Assembly (NCBI GenBank): GCA_050084515.1
Contig: CM114271.1
Span: 3,658,001-3,722,000 of the forward strand
Source: Blasia pusilla
Lineage: Eukaryota > Marchantiophyta > Marchantiopsida > Blasiales
DNA length: 64,000 nucleotides
Direction: 5' to 3'
The notes below the pieces were generated by a model. It made no database searches. It was not told the origin of the DNA and saw nothing but the letters and a program-made list of their open reading frames with translations. Below, piece after piece: positions 1 to 9,838 of the stretch. The position numbers were made by a program, and so were the translations under genes. The stretch's first letter is position 1; each line of letters starts with the position of its first letter.

Positions 1-31
1 CTTCACAAGAAGTAAACATGATTTTTCCTTC

Positions 32-412
32 TTGAACGTATTTGGCTGTATCTCTTATGCTCATGTTCCTTCTGAGAGACATCAAAAATTAGACCCCAAG
101 TCTAAAAGATGTATCTTGATTGGCTATGCTGATGGAACTAAGAGGTATAAGTGCTACATTCCATCCTCTAGGCAGCTTATTATTAGTCGGGATGTTATCT
201 TTGATGAGCTAAAGTCATGGCATGCTCCATCTGAGCCTATTCCACCTCTAAACTTGTTTGTTGAGGGGGAGAATATGACTATAAATCAACAGACATTGTC
301 TTCAACTTCCCCAAGTACTAGTGCAGGATTAGGAGAGGTCCTAGATTCATCCGTTAAATCTGTGAGTCCATGGACGGGAAGAGTACATATTCAGTATGTT
401 AACACTAGTTAG
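32..412 (+). pseudogene. copia integrase C-terminal / linker region (copia-1)
   Basis: The frame carries the conserved copia segment downstream of the integrase core: an FGC..Y motif near the start, then a run on the pattern D-P-K-S-[KR]-R-C-I-L-I-G-Y, a K-x-Y-[KR]-C-Y block and an S-R-D-V-I-F-D-E block. This region precedes RT in Ty1/copia polyproteins. The frame closes at a TAG near 410, where homologous elements continue toward RT. The same stretch in copia-2 (about 53960-54310) lacks 59 bases, including the FGC block, so the two copies decayed differently. Confidence 0.85.
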
Positions 413-596
413 AGCTCGAGTAAGGTGTCAGAGGCATCTACCTCTGAAAAACAACCTCGTAGATCAAGTAGAGTTACACATCCAGTTCATAGATTCATAA
501 ATGAAGGTTCCTTGCGACACATCATGCATATACGATGACTACCCTTCAAGAGCAGGAGCCGAGTTGTTTTGAAGAAGCTTCCAATAGATTGAAGCT

Positions 597-1610
597 ATGG
601 AGGAAGAGCTTGATGCATTAAGACATCAACAAATATGGGAGTTGGTTGATATACCTTCCGGTAAGGAAGCTATTGGTTGCATATGGGTTTACAAAATCAA
701 GCGCAATCAAGATAGTATAATTAACAGATATAAAGCGAGATTGGTGGCTAAGGGCTATGCACAACAATTTGGTATCGATTATGAGGAAACGTTTAGCCCT
801 GTTGCAAAGATGATGACTACGAGAACAGCGGTTGCAGTTGCAATAAGTAAGAAGTGGAGATTATATCACATGGACGTCAAGAATGCCTTCTTGAATGGAG
901 ATCTATATGAGGAGGTATATATGACTCAACCACATGGATACGAGCATCCCAAGTTTCCATTTCGCGCATGCAGGTTGAAGAAAGCTCTATACAGGCTCAA
1001 ACAAGCTCCACGAGCTTGGTATGGCAAGATTACATACGTCCTACAAGAGTTGGGTTTTATGGTATGTGATTCTGACTCCTCGGTATATGTCTTGAGAGGA
1101 CAAGATTATACAGTTCTCATTGTATTGTACGTTGACAATCTCTTAATTACTGGGATTACTGAAGAAATGGTACAACAAGTAAAGCTTAAGTTACAAGCAG
1201 AATTTGATATGAAGGACTAGGGAGAACTCAAGTACTTCCTTAGTATTGAGTTTATCAAGGTTGGAGAGAGCATGCGGTTACTACAACGACAATATGCTCT
1301 TCATATGCTTTCAAAATATGGTATGACAGCTTGTAAGCCAATATCTACACCGTTGGACCAAAGCGTGAAGCTAAGAGTGGATGAAGGAGAGCTGCTTGCA
1401 GATTCTAATATGTACATGCGTATGGTTGGAAGTTTGATCCATCTAACTATAACCAGACCAGATTTGAGCTATGTTGTTGGCCTAGTGAGCCAGTTTATGC
1501 AAGCACCTCGAAAACCTCACCTTGATGCTGGGAGGAGGATTATGTTGTATGTGAAATTTTCTATTCAATACGGGCTAAAATTTAAACCTTCTCCGAGTTT
1601 TCAATTATAG
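597..1610 (+). pseudogene. copia reverse transcriptase (copia-1), catalytic box mutated
   Basis: Two abutting frames (597-1220 and 1272-1610) give a typical copia RT. It has the KARLVAKGY..Q..G.D[YF]..TF[SA]PVA block, then MDVKNAFLNGDL, then YRLKQAPRAWY, and the catalytic box. The box reads Y-V-D-N where active enzymes have Y-V-D-D, a single G-to-A change that should abolish polymerase activity. A TAG at 1218-1220 interrupts a conserved K-D-L-G-E-L-K-Y-F-L run. The second frame carries the downstream RPDLSYVVGLVSQFM-type segment that leads into RNase H. Confidence 0.9.
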
Positions 1611-2078
1611 GGATTCACAGATGGTGATTGGGCAGGAAGCGTGTTTGATCGACACTCCACATCTGGTTATTCATTTACTTTGGGAAGCGCAGCTATAAGT
1701 TGAGCTTCAAAGAAGCAACCTACAGTTGCTTTATCTTCAACACAGGTTGAGTATAGAGGAGCAACCAATGCAGCATGTGAGGCACTGTGGCTTCATCGAT
1801 TACTTGTTGAGATTGGTGTTAGTAACTTAGGACCTAGTGTAATATATGCAGACAACATTAGTAGCATCAAGCTTGCTAATAACCCCGTGTTTCATGCTCG
1901 TACAAATAATATTGAGATGCACTATCATTTTATCAAAGAGAAAGTGCTTGCATGAGAGATTGATCTTGTGTATATAGGTACAGATCAGCAAATTGTGGAC
2001 ATCTTTACAAAGTCATTGTCTAGAGATAAGTTTGAGATGTTTAGAAAGGATTTAGGCGTTAGAGATATCGATATGAGC
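1611..2078 (+). pseudogene. copia RNase H domain (copia-1)
   Basis: The translation resembles copia RNase H: a G-F-[TS]-D-x-D-W-A-G block at the start, S-T-S-G-Y, a V-E-Y-R-G-A-[TA]-x-A-A-C-E-A block, a Y-A-D-N block, and a closing H-Y-H-F-I..K region with D-I-F-T-K. It is interrupted by in-frame stops at about 1701 (TGG to TGA relative to copia-2) and about 1954. The corresponding domain of copia-2 (54859-55413) is open over its whole length, so these stops belong to this copy. Confidence 0.88.
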
Positions 2079-2080
2079 TT

Positions 2081-2089
2081 GAGGGGGAG
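2081..2089 (+). other. polypurine tract of copia-1
   Basis: The run gagggggag lies directly against the first base of the 3' LTR, the place where plus-strand priming occurs in LTR retrotransposons. Confidence 0.8.
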
Positions 2090-2403
2090 TATTGAAGATT
2101 GAGTTACAGTCAAACTCATAAGACACCTAAAGTGCTATATTTGGCACTCACACGAAGTAGGGAAGCTTAATCTTGGTTAGTCAGTAAAGCACAATTATCT
2201 TAACTAGGATTGGTTAATCACAGTTAGGCTAACTCGAGACTATGGTTAACAGTAGGGTTAGGGTTGCTTGTACATACCCTATATAATTGAGAAGAGGACC
2301 AGCCTACACTCATTCTCTCATTGCAAATTTTGTTCTTCATGGTGGTGTGTGTGTGTCTGAAAGCCGTTTTCCACCATTTATGCTTGTTTCGCAGTTTTCC
2401 ACA
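2090..2403 (+). repeat. 3' LTR of copia-1
   Basis: This 314-bp LTR starts TATTGAAG and ends CCACA. The start is offset from canonical TG by a G-to-A change shared with copia-2. It matches the split 5' LTR of copia-2 (42458-42577 plus 51516-51713). It contains a telomere-like ggttagggtt stretch, a TATATAA-like box near 2281 and an initiator-like cattctctcattgc segment, a plausible LTR promoter. Confidence 0.9.
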
Positions 2404-2405
2404 AT

Positions 2406-2533
2406 TGTCGTGCGTATACACATCGCTACACAACATACATCGATGTTACTGAACACACACACAAACACGTACGATCCCATGCTAACCCATGGCATCCAAA
2501 CAACGAGACAAGAAGTACTAAAATATCTCTAAT
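2406..2533 (+). repeat. terminal repeat of copy A, left (inverted orientation)
   Basis: The 128-bp sequence starts TGTCGTGCG, continues through a CA-rich stretch (acacacacacaaacac) and ends near aaaatatctct. It is the reverse complement of 8325-8454 and matches 42578-42707. It is not in direct orientation with the right-hand repeat, as an LTR pair would be. Confidence 0.88.
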
Positions 2534-3030
2534 AAAGTAAGATCCAATCTCTCTCTACACCATCTCACACCATAACTCTCAAAGGTGTGCACTCTCTCTC
2601 TCTCTCTCTCATGTCAAACCAAACCCATTCTCCATCTGAGAGGCTTGGGTTACACTCACAAGGCAAGGGACCATAGCTCCTCCGCCTTATGCCAAGAGGT
2701 TTAACAAAGAGAGAATGAGCTCTCAAGCTTTCTCTCCTTCAGATATACCCCTCCCCTCTCCCAAGCTTTCTCCATGGTAACCTATTCTCCCAAGTCACCT
2801 CCTTGGCTCTGGACCTGATGTAGGAGGTCAAGGGTCACCTACCAAAAATATAAAGTCGATCATATACTCAAAATGGTACTTACCTAAAATAGTAAGTTTC
2901 TCAATATGGCTCAAAATGAGCCGAAACAAAGGGGAAACCTGTCAGAAGGTCATCCTCGACCTACTGAGCGTGTCCTCTACTACTCACAAAGGCGCTCTAC
3001 TAGATCTCACTGATATATCTCTAATAGATC
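2406..3030 (+). repeat. long repeat R, left copy (about 625 bp)
   Basis: This block (terminal repeat plus about 500 bp of leader) aligns along its full length with the reverse complement of 8461-9106, and more weakly with 55700-56300. It includes a (CT)n run, a conserved gagctctcaagct region and an aaacaaaggggaaacctg region near its inner end. At about 3030-3060 it joins gag sequence in mid-domain, so gag here lacks its N-terminus. Confidence 0.85.
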
Positions 3031-3054
3031 TCTAAAATACGTGACACATTAGGC

Positions 3055-3870
3055 ACTATAGAGCTACACAACTTCATTGCGGAGTTTAGGAGTTTGTGTG
3101 ACTCACAACGCGCTAGGAACTCTAGAGAGTTCAACCCGTTTACAACATGGAACGGTATGTTTCAGCATTTAGAGGGGGCGCCCATGGACAATAACCATGA
3201 GTTCTCCCACAGATATACCCAGGAGATTGAGGCATGGTGACTCTACTATGACCCACACTATGTGTCATAGACGGAGCCGCTCCTAAATGAGGAGGAGGAG
3301 TCATGAGAGGCTACTTCCTCTTCCATTAGTGATGTTTTAGGAGGGGTCACTCACACTGAAGCAGTTGCACCATCTAGTTGGGTTCGTCCCACGTTCAACC
3401 CTGTGGTTCAGTTCTTTGTTGAGTTGAGGGAGGGGGTGCTTCTTATGAACACCTCCCCTACATTGAGAGATGTTTTTAGGACCGCCGAGAATATTGAGTG
3501 CAACATGGCAAAGGAGATCGTAGCCACCATGGGTTCTGGGCGAGAGCAGTCACGATTGTCTGCACCACTAGTGCAGCAATGTGGACTCCGAGATAGGTCG
3601 ACTGTGGCACCACGAGCTCACGGAGGATACTAGGCCGTGCCAGAGAGACATCCGCCTTCATATGCGGCTCAACAGCAGCCGCCTACGATTACTTGTTGGT
3701 CATGTGGTGGAGCCCATCATTAGTGCGATTGCACACGTAAGAGTCATGGACGTGTGCCTCAGCATGGCGGAGAAGATGGTGCTGCACCAAGAGGTTATCA
3801 GTGTGACTACTGTCAGAGGTATGTTCACACACGCGCCAAAAATTTTATTTTATATCGTGAGTTCTTGAGG
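3055..3870 (+). pseudogene. gag remnant of copy A (capsid and zinc knuckles)
   Basis: The translation, pieced across frames, matches the gag of copy B (49212-50325) from about its residue 46 onward: an E-L-H-[DN]-F-I-A-E block, the L-E-G-A-P block, an acidic EEEE stretch, F-N-P-V-V-[EQ]-F-F-V-E, and then the nucleocapsid-like part. Near 3688-3735 is a CX2CX3HX4C zinc knuckle (C-W-S-C-G-G-A-H). A second CX2CX4H knuckle near 3798-3850 lacks its last cysteine, as it also does in copy B. About 190 bp of the capsid C-terminal part is deleted relative to copy B. Several stops interrupt it. Confidence 0.75.
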
Positions 3871-4049
3871 TTGGGATGGTTGCTCAGATATAACAGCTAC
3901 AAGAGCAGATTGCCGTTATGGTTACCCGATGCTGGATGGCATCGGATCTTCGACGCTTAGCCACTGAGCATGTGCAGACCGCGTGGAGTGAGACATTTGC
4001 ACTAGAGTGTGACAGGTCAGAGGAACCCTAGGTAGGCAGGAGTGCTGCT

Positions 4050-5035
4050 ATGACCCCTTTGGACACCACCCCAATTGTGTGGTGCATACCAGAGCAGGGT
4101 ATTCGGGTGTTGGATCTCTTTGGAGGGATCAGCATTGGGTTAGCTGTTGTTTTGCACGCTGGAGTGCGCATACAACAATACCTATTTGTGGAGATTGATG
4201 ATATTGCAAGGCGCGCTTCACTTCACCATGTGGGGCTGTTACGCCTCCGTTTTCCCGACTTGTTGTCTACGTCCGCCATTCAGGGTTACCAGAGTTCCCT
4301 AGCGAGGGACATTTCATTGTTGGGGGCGCACGACTTGGAGCGGGTAGGGACCATAGACTTGGTCATTGCTGGTTGACCTTGTCAAGGCCAATCGAGTGCT
4401 GGACGAGGTAGCGGGTTAGTTGACACTCAGTCCATGTTGTTTTGGGAGATGATGCGGATCTTGCGACATTTACATGAGCATCAGCCTCATTCTCCATCTA
4501 CATTTTGGAGAATGTGCCGATTTTGGGCGATTCGAGGTCCTGCATGGTGACGAGTGCACATCATGTGCGCGCATGGATCGGCCTAGCAGTGTTTTTAGAT
4601 GCGGCGAGTGTAGGTTCTAGAGCACACCGCCCGCATCTTTGGTGGACCAACTTGGTACCACATGAGATGTTGCGGAGGGCTTATGCGAGAGTGGAGCGTC
4701 TCTCTGTGGGAGGATTCTATATTGGATCCGGGTCGTCGATCACAGGTAGTGAGGCACAATGGTCGACCGCCGTTGATTGTGGTCAACAGGATTGGCATGC
4801 CACGAGCAGCCTTTTCCACATTGGTGAGTTTTTCCACTTCCTATACATTCAAGGAGGCCGGACCTCGCTTGGTTTGGGATGACCATGTACAGAGGTTGGT
4901 GGAGCCCAACGCCGATGAGCGAGAGCGAGCGATGGGATTCCCCCACAGAAGTGACATTAGTACCGTCACTATCGAAGGCTTCACAACGTCATGTCTTGGA
5001 TCAGGCGATGAACCTGAACTGCTTGACATGGATTT
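4050..5035 (+). pseudogene. cytosine-5 DNA methyltransferase domain in copy A
   Basis: C5-methyltransferase motifs appear in canonical order. Motif I is V-L-D-L-F-G-G-I-S-I-G-L (about 4109-4145). A motif II-like acidic V-E-I-D-D follows. The motif IV catalytic Pro-Cys lies in G-stop-P-C-Q-G-Q-S (about 4367-4390). Motif VI is E-N-V-P (about 4509-4520). Motif VIII is D-A-A-S-V-G-S-R-A-H-R-P (about 4590-4632). Last come E-R-E-R-A-M-G-F and a motif X-like Q-A-M-N-L-N-C-L-T-W (about 4995-5030). The tryptophan before Pro-Cys is a TGA stop here but is intact in copy B, and further frameshifts follow. The domain would be about 330 residues, compact like bacterial or stand-alone C5 enzymes. The order is not circularly permuted, which argues against a plant DRM origin. 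It lies directly upstream of RT in the same orientation. Confidence 0.86.
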
Positions 5036-5325
5036 TCAGCTTAGGAGTATTTGAGCGATGTCGTTTGAGGATACGACGGATCATAAAAGTTGCGTTGGTG
5101 AGCCCCATGCCTATCAAGGTGGCTGAGGCAATGGTTGGGGGCGAGACCCGAGGAGATCGACACACCAAGGGTGATCGGAAGAGACACCCTTGAACTTCTT
5201 GGGATGTTTTGCAGGTACGCTAGGAGATGATAGCCACAACATCGAGCGTGGTTTTGGGTACTGCACGTGGAGATGAGAGTTCTATTGTCCGAGATGGGGT
5301 TGCACCATAGCAACCACCGACATCC

Positions 5326-6080
5326 GTGTCAGAGAGTCCTACCGTAATCACGATGGAGACTTGGGAGCCAGATATGGGCCCTAAGTTAACAGGAGGAGAG
5401 CGGCGCCGGATACACCAAATCCTTAGGAGTTATAGGAGCTTTTTTGCATTTAGTATGCATGATTTGGCTACGCTGAAGGATTCAGGGATCCGCATTGAGT
5501 TTTTGAGTGACACACTGATCTTCCGACGACCCTACAGGTACACTCACATGGAGACGGCTCTAATTCAGAGTAAGAGCCATGACTTGGTTGGAGCAGGACT
5601 AGTGGAGATGTTGCATGCAGAGTATGCATCTGCCACTATCATGTCCGCCAAGAAGGATGTGCATGGCAATTGGACAGATAGGCGAATGTGTGGAGATTAC
5701 CAACCTATCAATATGCAGACGAAGCCCGATAGGTATGCCATGCCCACTCCTTAGGAGATCTTTGATGCGATTGGGCATGCAAAGGTCTTTAGTTCATTGG
5801 ATTTGCAAGCCGGAAACCATCAGCTACCTATCAGATTGGAGGACAGGCAAAAGAAGACATTTTGGGACATCGATCCTCACAAGAAGGATTGTTTGTACCC
5901 GTCGCCGTTCTTACCATTCGGGTTAAAGAATGCCCTGGTTGAGTTTAAGAGGGTCATGGATAAGATCTTGGCAGGTCTGGATTTTGCTAGGTATTATATT
6001 GATGACATCGTAGTCTTTAGCGCCACGGTTGAGGAGCATGAGCGACATCTAGAGGAGGTGTTTTGACGATTGCAATAACA
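5326..6080 (+). pseudogene. gypsy reverse transcriptase (copy A)
   Basis: Typical Ty3/gypsy RT blocks: W-E-P-D-M-G-P-K-L-T leader and F-A-F-S-M-H-D-L, then R-M-C-G-D-Y-Q-P-I-N, R-Y-A-M-P, a D-L-Q-A-G-N-H-Q-L-P-I block, L-P-F-G-L-K-N-A, and the catalytic Y-I-D-D box at about 5995-6010, which is intact. A frameshift and stop at about 5752 falls between the R-Y-A-M-P and E-E-I-F-D-A-I-G blocks, and a TGA follows at 6064. It is homologous to 45140-46066 of copy B. Confidence 0.9.
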
Positions 6081-6299
6081 TGGGCTGAAGCTACATCCAG
6101 GCAAGTGCAAGTTCTTCTACGACCAGATTGAGTACTTGGATCATACGATATACCCAGGGGGCCATGGTGTGCAACAGACAAAGGTAGAGGCTATTTCACA
6201 CATTCCACACCCTACAGATGTGAGTCGAGTTCGTGCATTCATGGGATTGGAAAACTTCTATCGGCTGAGTGCGTCAAGGGTTTGATTTGATTTTGGCCG

Positions 6300-6790
6300 C
6301 TAACCTTGATGACCAAGGTGGATCGGGAGTGGCACTGGGAGGATGAGCAAGAGAGAGCATTTCACATGCTCAAGGACAGATTCACGTCCGCGCTCATATC
6401 GAGGAGACCAATCAAGGGGCGTCCTTTCCAGTTGCATACCGATTGGAGCATGTTGGGGCTTGGAGCTGTGCTCACCCAGCATGACGATGATGGTAGAGAG
6501 TTTGTGGTGGCTTACGCTAGTCGCTCGAACAACGCTGCAGAGGTGAAGTTTAGCTCGTATGAGGATGAATGCTTGGATGCAATGTGGGCTGTCGCACATT
6601 TCAGATGTTATCTATTCGGCAATCCCTTTACCATCATTACTGATCATGAGCCACTTAAGTGGTTCATGGAGTCCGACAAGCTTATAGGGGAGCTTGCAAG
6701 GTGGGATCTTTTGTTGTAGGAGTATCACTTCCAAGTGGTGCATAGACTTGGGACGCTCAACCATGATACACATGGTTTGAGCCATAACCC
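6300..6790 (+). pseudogene. gypsy RNase H (copy A)
   Basis: The open stretch 6306-6719 carries the gypsy RT-connection and RNase H segment: W-E-D-E-Q-E-R-A-F, then H-T-D-W-S-M-L-G-L-G-A-V-L with catalytic Asp, Y-A-S-R-S-N-N, a Y-E-D-E-C-L block, and I-I-T-D-H-E-P-L-K-W. A TAG at 6717 interrupts what continues in copy B as an L-L-Q-E-Y-D-F-Q-V-V-H-R block. Confidence 0.88.
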
Positions 6791-7000
6791 ATGCCTGAGT
6801 CAGCGAGATACGACTGGAGCTCGTTGGCATGGTAAGAGTGATGAGGAGTTGGTGCCAGGATGGCTTGCGTCAGCCTATTTGGGCTTGTTGGCTATGGAGA
6901 GCCAGATTTTTTAGACTTCGATGGCGAGGTCTAATGGAGAGTCCTTAGATCCAGAGGCCGGTAAGGAGACGATAGTGGACGAGACATTCACGACGATGGA

Positions 7001-8050
7001 GTGGTCTTGGAGTACTTTTGTACTAGTAGCGTCACGAGCAAAGTGGATGCTAGAGAGCGGGATCAAATCCTACAACAAGCCAGACGGTTCCGGTGGGAGG
7101 GCACACATGTGTTGCGAGTGTCGGAGGATGGTAGAGTGCGTGTAGTGCCTCATGTCCACCAAGAGAGAGCACGTTTAGTGCGTCATGCCCACGAGAAGTT
7201 GGGTCATTTTGGAGTGAAGTGGACGTACAACTTGCTCCGCATTCAGTATTGGTGGCGAGGCATGCAGACTGACGTTCAACAATTTGTTGCCAGATGCATG
7301 GTGTGTGATCGAGTCCGAGCATCGTTCAATGCTCCGACTCCAAAGTTGTATCTTCTTCCGATCATGGATTTAGGTTATAGATGGAGTTTGGATTTTGCAA
7401 GACCTTTGCCTTTGATGGAGCGCCATAGTCGTTATGTGTTGGTGATGGTCGAGCACTTCTCGAAGTGGATAGAGTTGGTTGCATTGCGTGACAAAGCAAG
7501 TGAGGGAGTAGCGTATGCCTTCCTAGATCGAGTGTTGAGTCATAACGGCGCACCAGCTGAGGTGTTGACAAACCAGGGTATAGAGTTCCGCTGGGAGTTT
7601 CAAGCCTTGTGTGATCAGGCACTGATCAACCACCGCACTACTTTGCGAGATCATCTTGAGGCGGATGGACAAGCGGAGCGGGTTGTGAAGACGGTGAAGA
7701 GAGAACTACACAAGTATGGCTTGGAGAGAGGTCACCTAGGGGATTGGGACCTTCAATTGCCGTGGTTGGCGATGGGATACAGATTCAGCATGCACGCATC
7801 CTTAGTGTCTTTCTCACCGTACTTGTTGTTTTATGGCTGAGAGCCAGATTTACCTGCGGCCATTCGTCGAGATGTTGGTGAGGTGTTGAACCTTGATGAC
7901 CCTGATGTATGGATGCGAACATGTTCTCATAGGGCTGAGTTGTTTCGGAGAGTGATGCCCATGTTTGAGAACTTGGCGATTGCGCAACATCGGGATACCT
8001 TGAGGTTTGCGACTATTCGGGGAGGTGATTATCGACTCACTATCCGGAGT
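7001..8050 (+). pseudogene. gypsy integrase (copy A), one catalytic Asp lost
   Basis: Frame 7001-7840 holds an HHCC zinc-binding region (H-A-H-E-K-L-G-H ... C-M-V-C) followed by the DDE core. The first Asp lies in L-D-F-A-R-P-L-P. The second position reads L-T-N-Q-G-I-E-F, with Asp replaced by Asn (copy B has L-T-D-Q-G-T-E-F). The Glu lies in E-A-D-G-Q-A-E. A TGA at 7838 ends the frame where homologues continue with R-E-P-D-L-P-A-A-I. The homology then runs to about 8050 and breaks off at a deletion. Confidence 0.9.
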
Positions 8051-8146
8051 ATGTGATGGATGTTCGAGAGGATGGCATATGGCATGTTTGACGCCATCTC
8101 TCTCTAGGGTTCCTCAGGGACGATGGATGTGTCCTAGATGTGCATA
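8050..8146 (+). pseudogene. PHD-finger remnant at the integrase end of copy A
   Basis: Just after the integrase tail the sequence resumes inside a PHD finger: [14 protein letters not shown], then a short degenerate stretch, then a W-M-C-P-R-C pair followed by a TAG. Compared with copy B (42885-43211), the integrase C-terminal SH3-like part and the first two zinc-binding cysteines are missing, because about 210 bp is deleted between tatccggag and tgtgatgg. The surviving part shows the PHD finger belonged to the family before the two copies separated. Confidence 0.85.
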
Positions 8147-8324
8147 GAGTAGGTAGTTCTACATTCCGACTTGTGTCTGTGACATGGATGAAAAGAAGGC
8201 GACTAATGATGGGGCCACTTGAGCACCCGACCTTCTTGCTCTTAGCGTCCGAGAGATTTTGTCATGGTAGGTAGGGATAGATGGTTATCTGGAGTTAGAG
8301 GGACCTGACCACCAACTATGGGGG
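8147..8324 (+). other. 3' untranslated region and purine tract of copy A
   Basis: This segment aligns with 42708-42884 of copy B on the opposite strand and has no open frame of note. It ends in a short purine run (GGGG after caactat) directly against the TGATTGG start of the terminal repeat, the usual position for a polypurine tract. Confidence 0.65.
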
Positions 8325-8454
8325 TGATTGGAGATATTTTGGTACTTCTTGTCTCATTTTTTGGATGCCATGAGTTAACATGGGATCGTGCGTGTTTGTG
8401 TGTGTGTTCGGTGACAGCGATGTATGTTGTGTAGCGATGTGTATGCGCACGATA
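8325..8454 (+). repeat. 3' terminal repeat of copy A (130 bp, LTR-like)
   Basis: Begins TGATTGGAGATATTTT and ends GCGCACGATA, so TG...(C/T)A as in an LTR, with a purine run just upstream. It is the reverse complement of 2406-2533. Confidence 0.88.
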
Positions 8455-8460
8455 ACTATG

Positions 8461-9106
8461 ACATCTTTTAGGATAGATCGGTGAGATCTAGTAGAGCGTC
8501 TACGTGAGTAGTGGAGGACAGGCTCAGTAGGTCGAGGATGATCAGTTGAGGCCTCAGGAAACCTGAGAGAGCAGGTTTCCCCTTTGTTTCGGCTCATTTG
8601 GAGCCATATTGAGGAACTTACTATTTTAGGTAAGTACTATTTTGAGTATATATGATCGGCTTTCTATTTTTGGTAAGTAGCCCTAGATGTCCTACATGAG
8701 GTCAAGAGCCAAGGAGGTGACTTGGGAGCATATGTTACCATGGAGAGAGCTTGGGAGAGGGGAGGGGTATACCTCAAGGAAAGAGAGCTTGAGAGCTCAT
8801 TCTCTCTTTGTTGAACCTCTTGGCATGAGATGGCGGAGCTATGGTCTTGCTTGCCTTGTGTGTGTAATCCTAGCCTCTCATTAGGAGAGTGGGTTTGGTT
8901 TGACACTAAGAGAGACATCTGAGAGTGCACACATGTGAGAACTATGGTGTTGTGAGAGAGATTGGATCTTATTTTAATTGGAGATATTTTGGTACATCTT
9001 GTCTCGTTGTTTGGATGCCATGAGTTAGCATGGGATCGTGCGTGTTTGTGTGTGTGTGTTCGGTGACAGCGATGTATGTTGTGTAGCGATGTGTATGCGC
9101 ACGACA
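8461..9106 (-). repeat. long repeat R, right copy (inverted)
   Basis: The reverse complement of this 646-bp block aligns with 2406-3030, including the outer 130-bp terminal repeat (8976-9106). Its inner end lies about 6 bp after the terminal repeat of copy A. It may be the right arm of a long inverted repeat around copy A, or the 5' end of a second element in opposite orientation, cut off just before gag. Confidence 0.85.
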
Positions 9107-9111
9107 ACTGA

Positions 9112-9730
9112 GATATTGGCCGAAAATGACTGTGAGAGCAATGGGGTTGAGGGCTAATTTGAGGGGCTTGGCTATCTTTCCCTATAGTTAGGGGAACCTC
9201 GGAGATTCCCAAAAGTACTAGTAAGGGAGGAGTCTCTCCAAGAAGTCTTGGAACACGAATCCCCACTTTGAGCATCAAACGGCGTCTCAAGGGCACGGGA
9301 TGGAACGGGGGTTTGGCGTTGGAACTCGAAACCCAAACCTGATCCAAGGGAGTGGACTTTGTACGCCACACTTGGATTCCGACCCATCTCTGATTTTGTG
9401 TGAGTCTCGGTTAGGGACTCATTAGAGGTCCATCGGACAGTTGGAACCGCCAGGCGCGAAACGCCGTTTGAGGTTCTTGAACCGACCAGAAAGTCTGTCC
9501 CAAGTCTTTCGAGACTTGCCTGTATTGTAAACCGTGAAACTAGGAAGGTTGAGCATTGATGAGAGGCCGAGACGAGAACTCGGAAAGTTAGCCCGCTGAT
9601 TGATCTAGATCCGACTAACCAGAGTGTGTGTTTGGATGCAGATCAGTGTTGAGAGCGTGAACTACTGAACACACGCTTTCGCAACAACAAAGATAAACGT
9701 TCAAGGAGAGTAGGCGCACGAGGCCTATGG
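9112..9730 (+). repeat. dispersed repeat D1, first copy
   Basis: About 620 bp aligned, with many substitutions and small gaps, to 62960-63575 in the same orientation. Shared landmarks include ccccactttg, agtactagtaagg, tttgacgttgg-like and gtaggcgca blocks. No coding capacity is seen. It is probably an old, unclassified transposon fragment. Confidence 0.75.
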
Positions 9731-9838
9731 TCTCCATACATATATCATTCCATCTTCTATACTTTTGTTGGAGAGTAGGCGCACGATGCCTATGGTCTCC
9801 ATACATATATCCATCCATCTTCTATACTTTTATTGGAG
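9711..9838 (+). repeat. tandem duplication, 2 x about 64 bp
   Basis: Two adjacent near-identical units begin gagagtaggcgcacga and end at a tctatactttt(g/a)ttg sequence. The second unit ends in the 5' end of the Helitron at 9821, so the duplication includes part of a Helitron terminus. Confidence 0.85.

Larger units (their letters stand above)
1..2403 (+). mobile_element. Ty1/copia retrotransposon, 3' portion (copia-1), decayed
   Basis: The left end lies outside the window. What remains runs integrase C-terminal part, reverse transcriptase, RNase H, polypurine tract and 3' LTR, the copia order. It is the same family as the element at 42458-55596: the two match nearly base for base over the shared parts, including the LTR. 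Reading frames are broken by several stops, and the RT catalytic box is altered, so this copy is dead. The 3' LTR ends two bases before copy A of the gypsy-type family, so one of the two inserted at or beside the other's end. Confidence 0.93.
2406..8454 (+). mobile_element. gypsy-type element with DNA methyltransferase, copy A (decayed)
   Basis: Order of recognisable parts: terminal repeat (inverted), leader, gag remnant with zinc knuckles, cytosine-5 methyltransferase, reverse transcriptase, RNase H, integrase, PHD-finger remnant, 3' terminal repeat. Relative to copy B it lacks the gag N-terminus, about 190 bp of gag and the protease (gag runs almost straight into the methyltransferase). It also lacks about 210 bp between the integrase end and the middle of the PHD finger. 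Many stops and frameshifts make it a fossil. The 3' end is preceded by a GGGG purine run. The left end carries the same 128-bp repeat as the right end, but inverted. Confidence 0.85.

Noticed and set aside
4050-5035. Captured host DRM-type methyltransferase
   Set aside because: Motifs run I to X in canonical order, without the circular permutation of DRM, and there are no UBA domains nearby.
8664-9371. 235-residue - strand frame over repeat R
   Set aside because: Lies across the terminal-repeat block and flanking repeat D1 with low-complexity composition; no domain.
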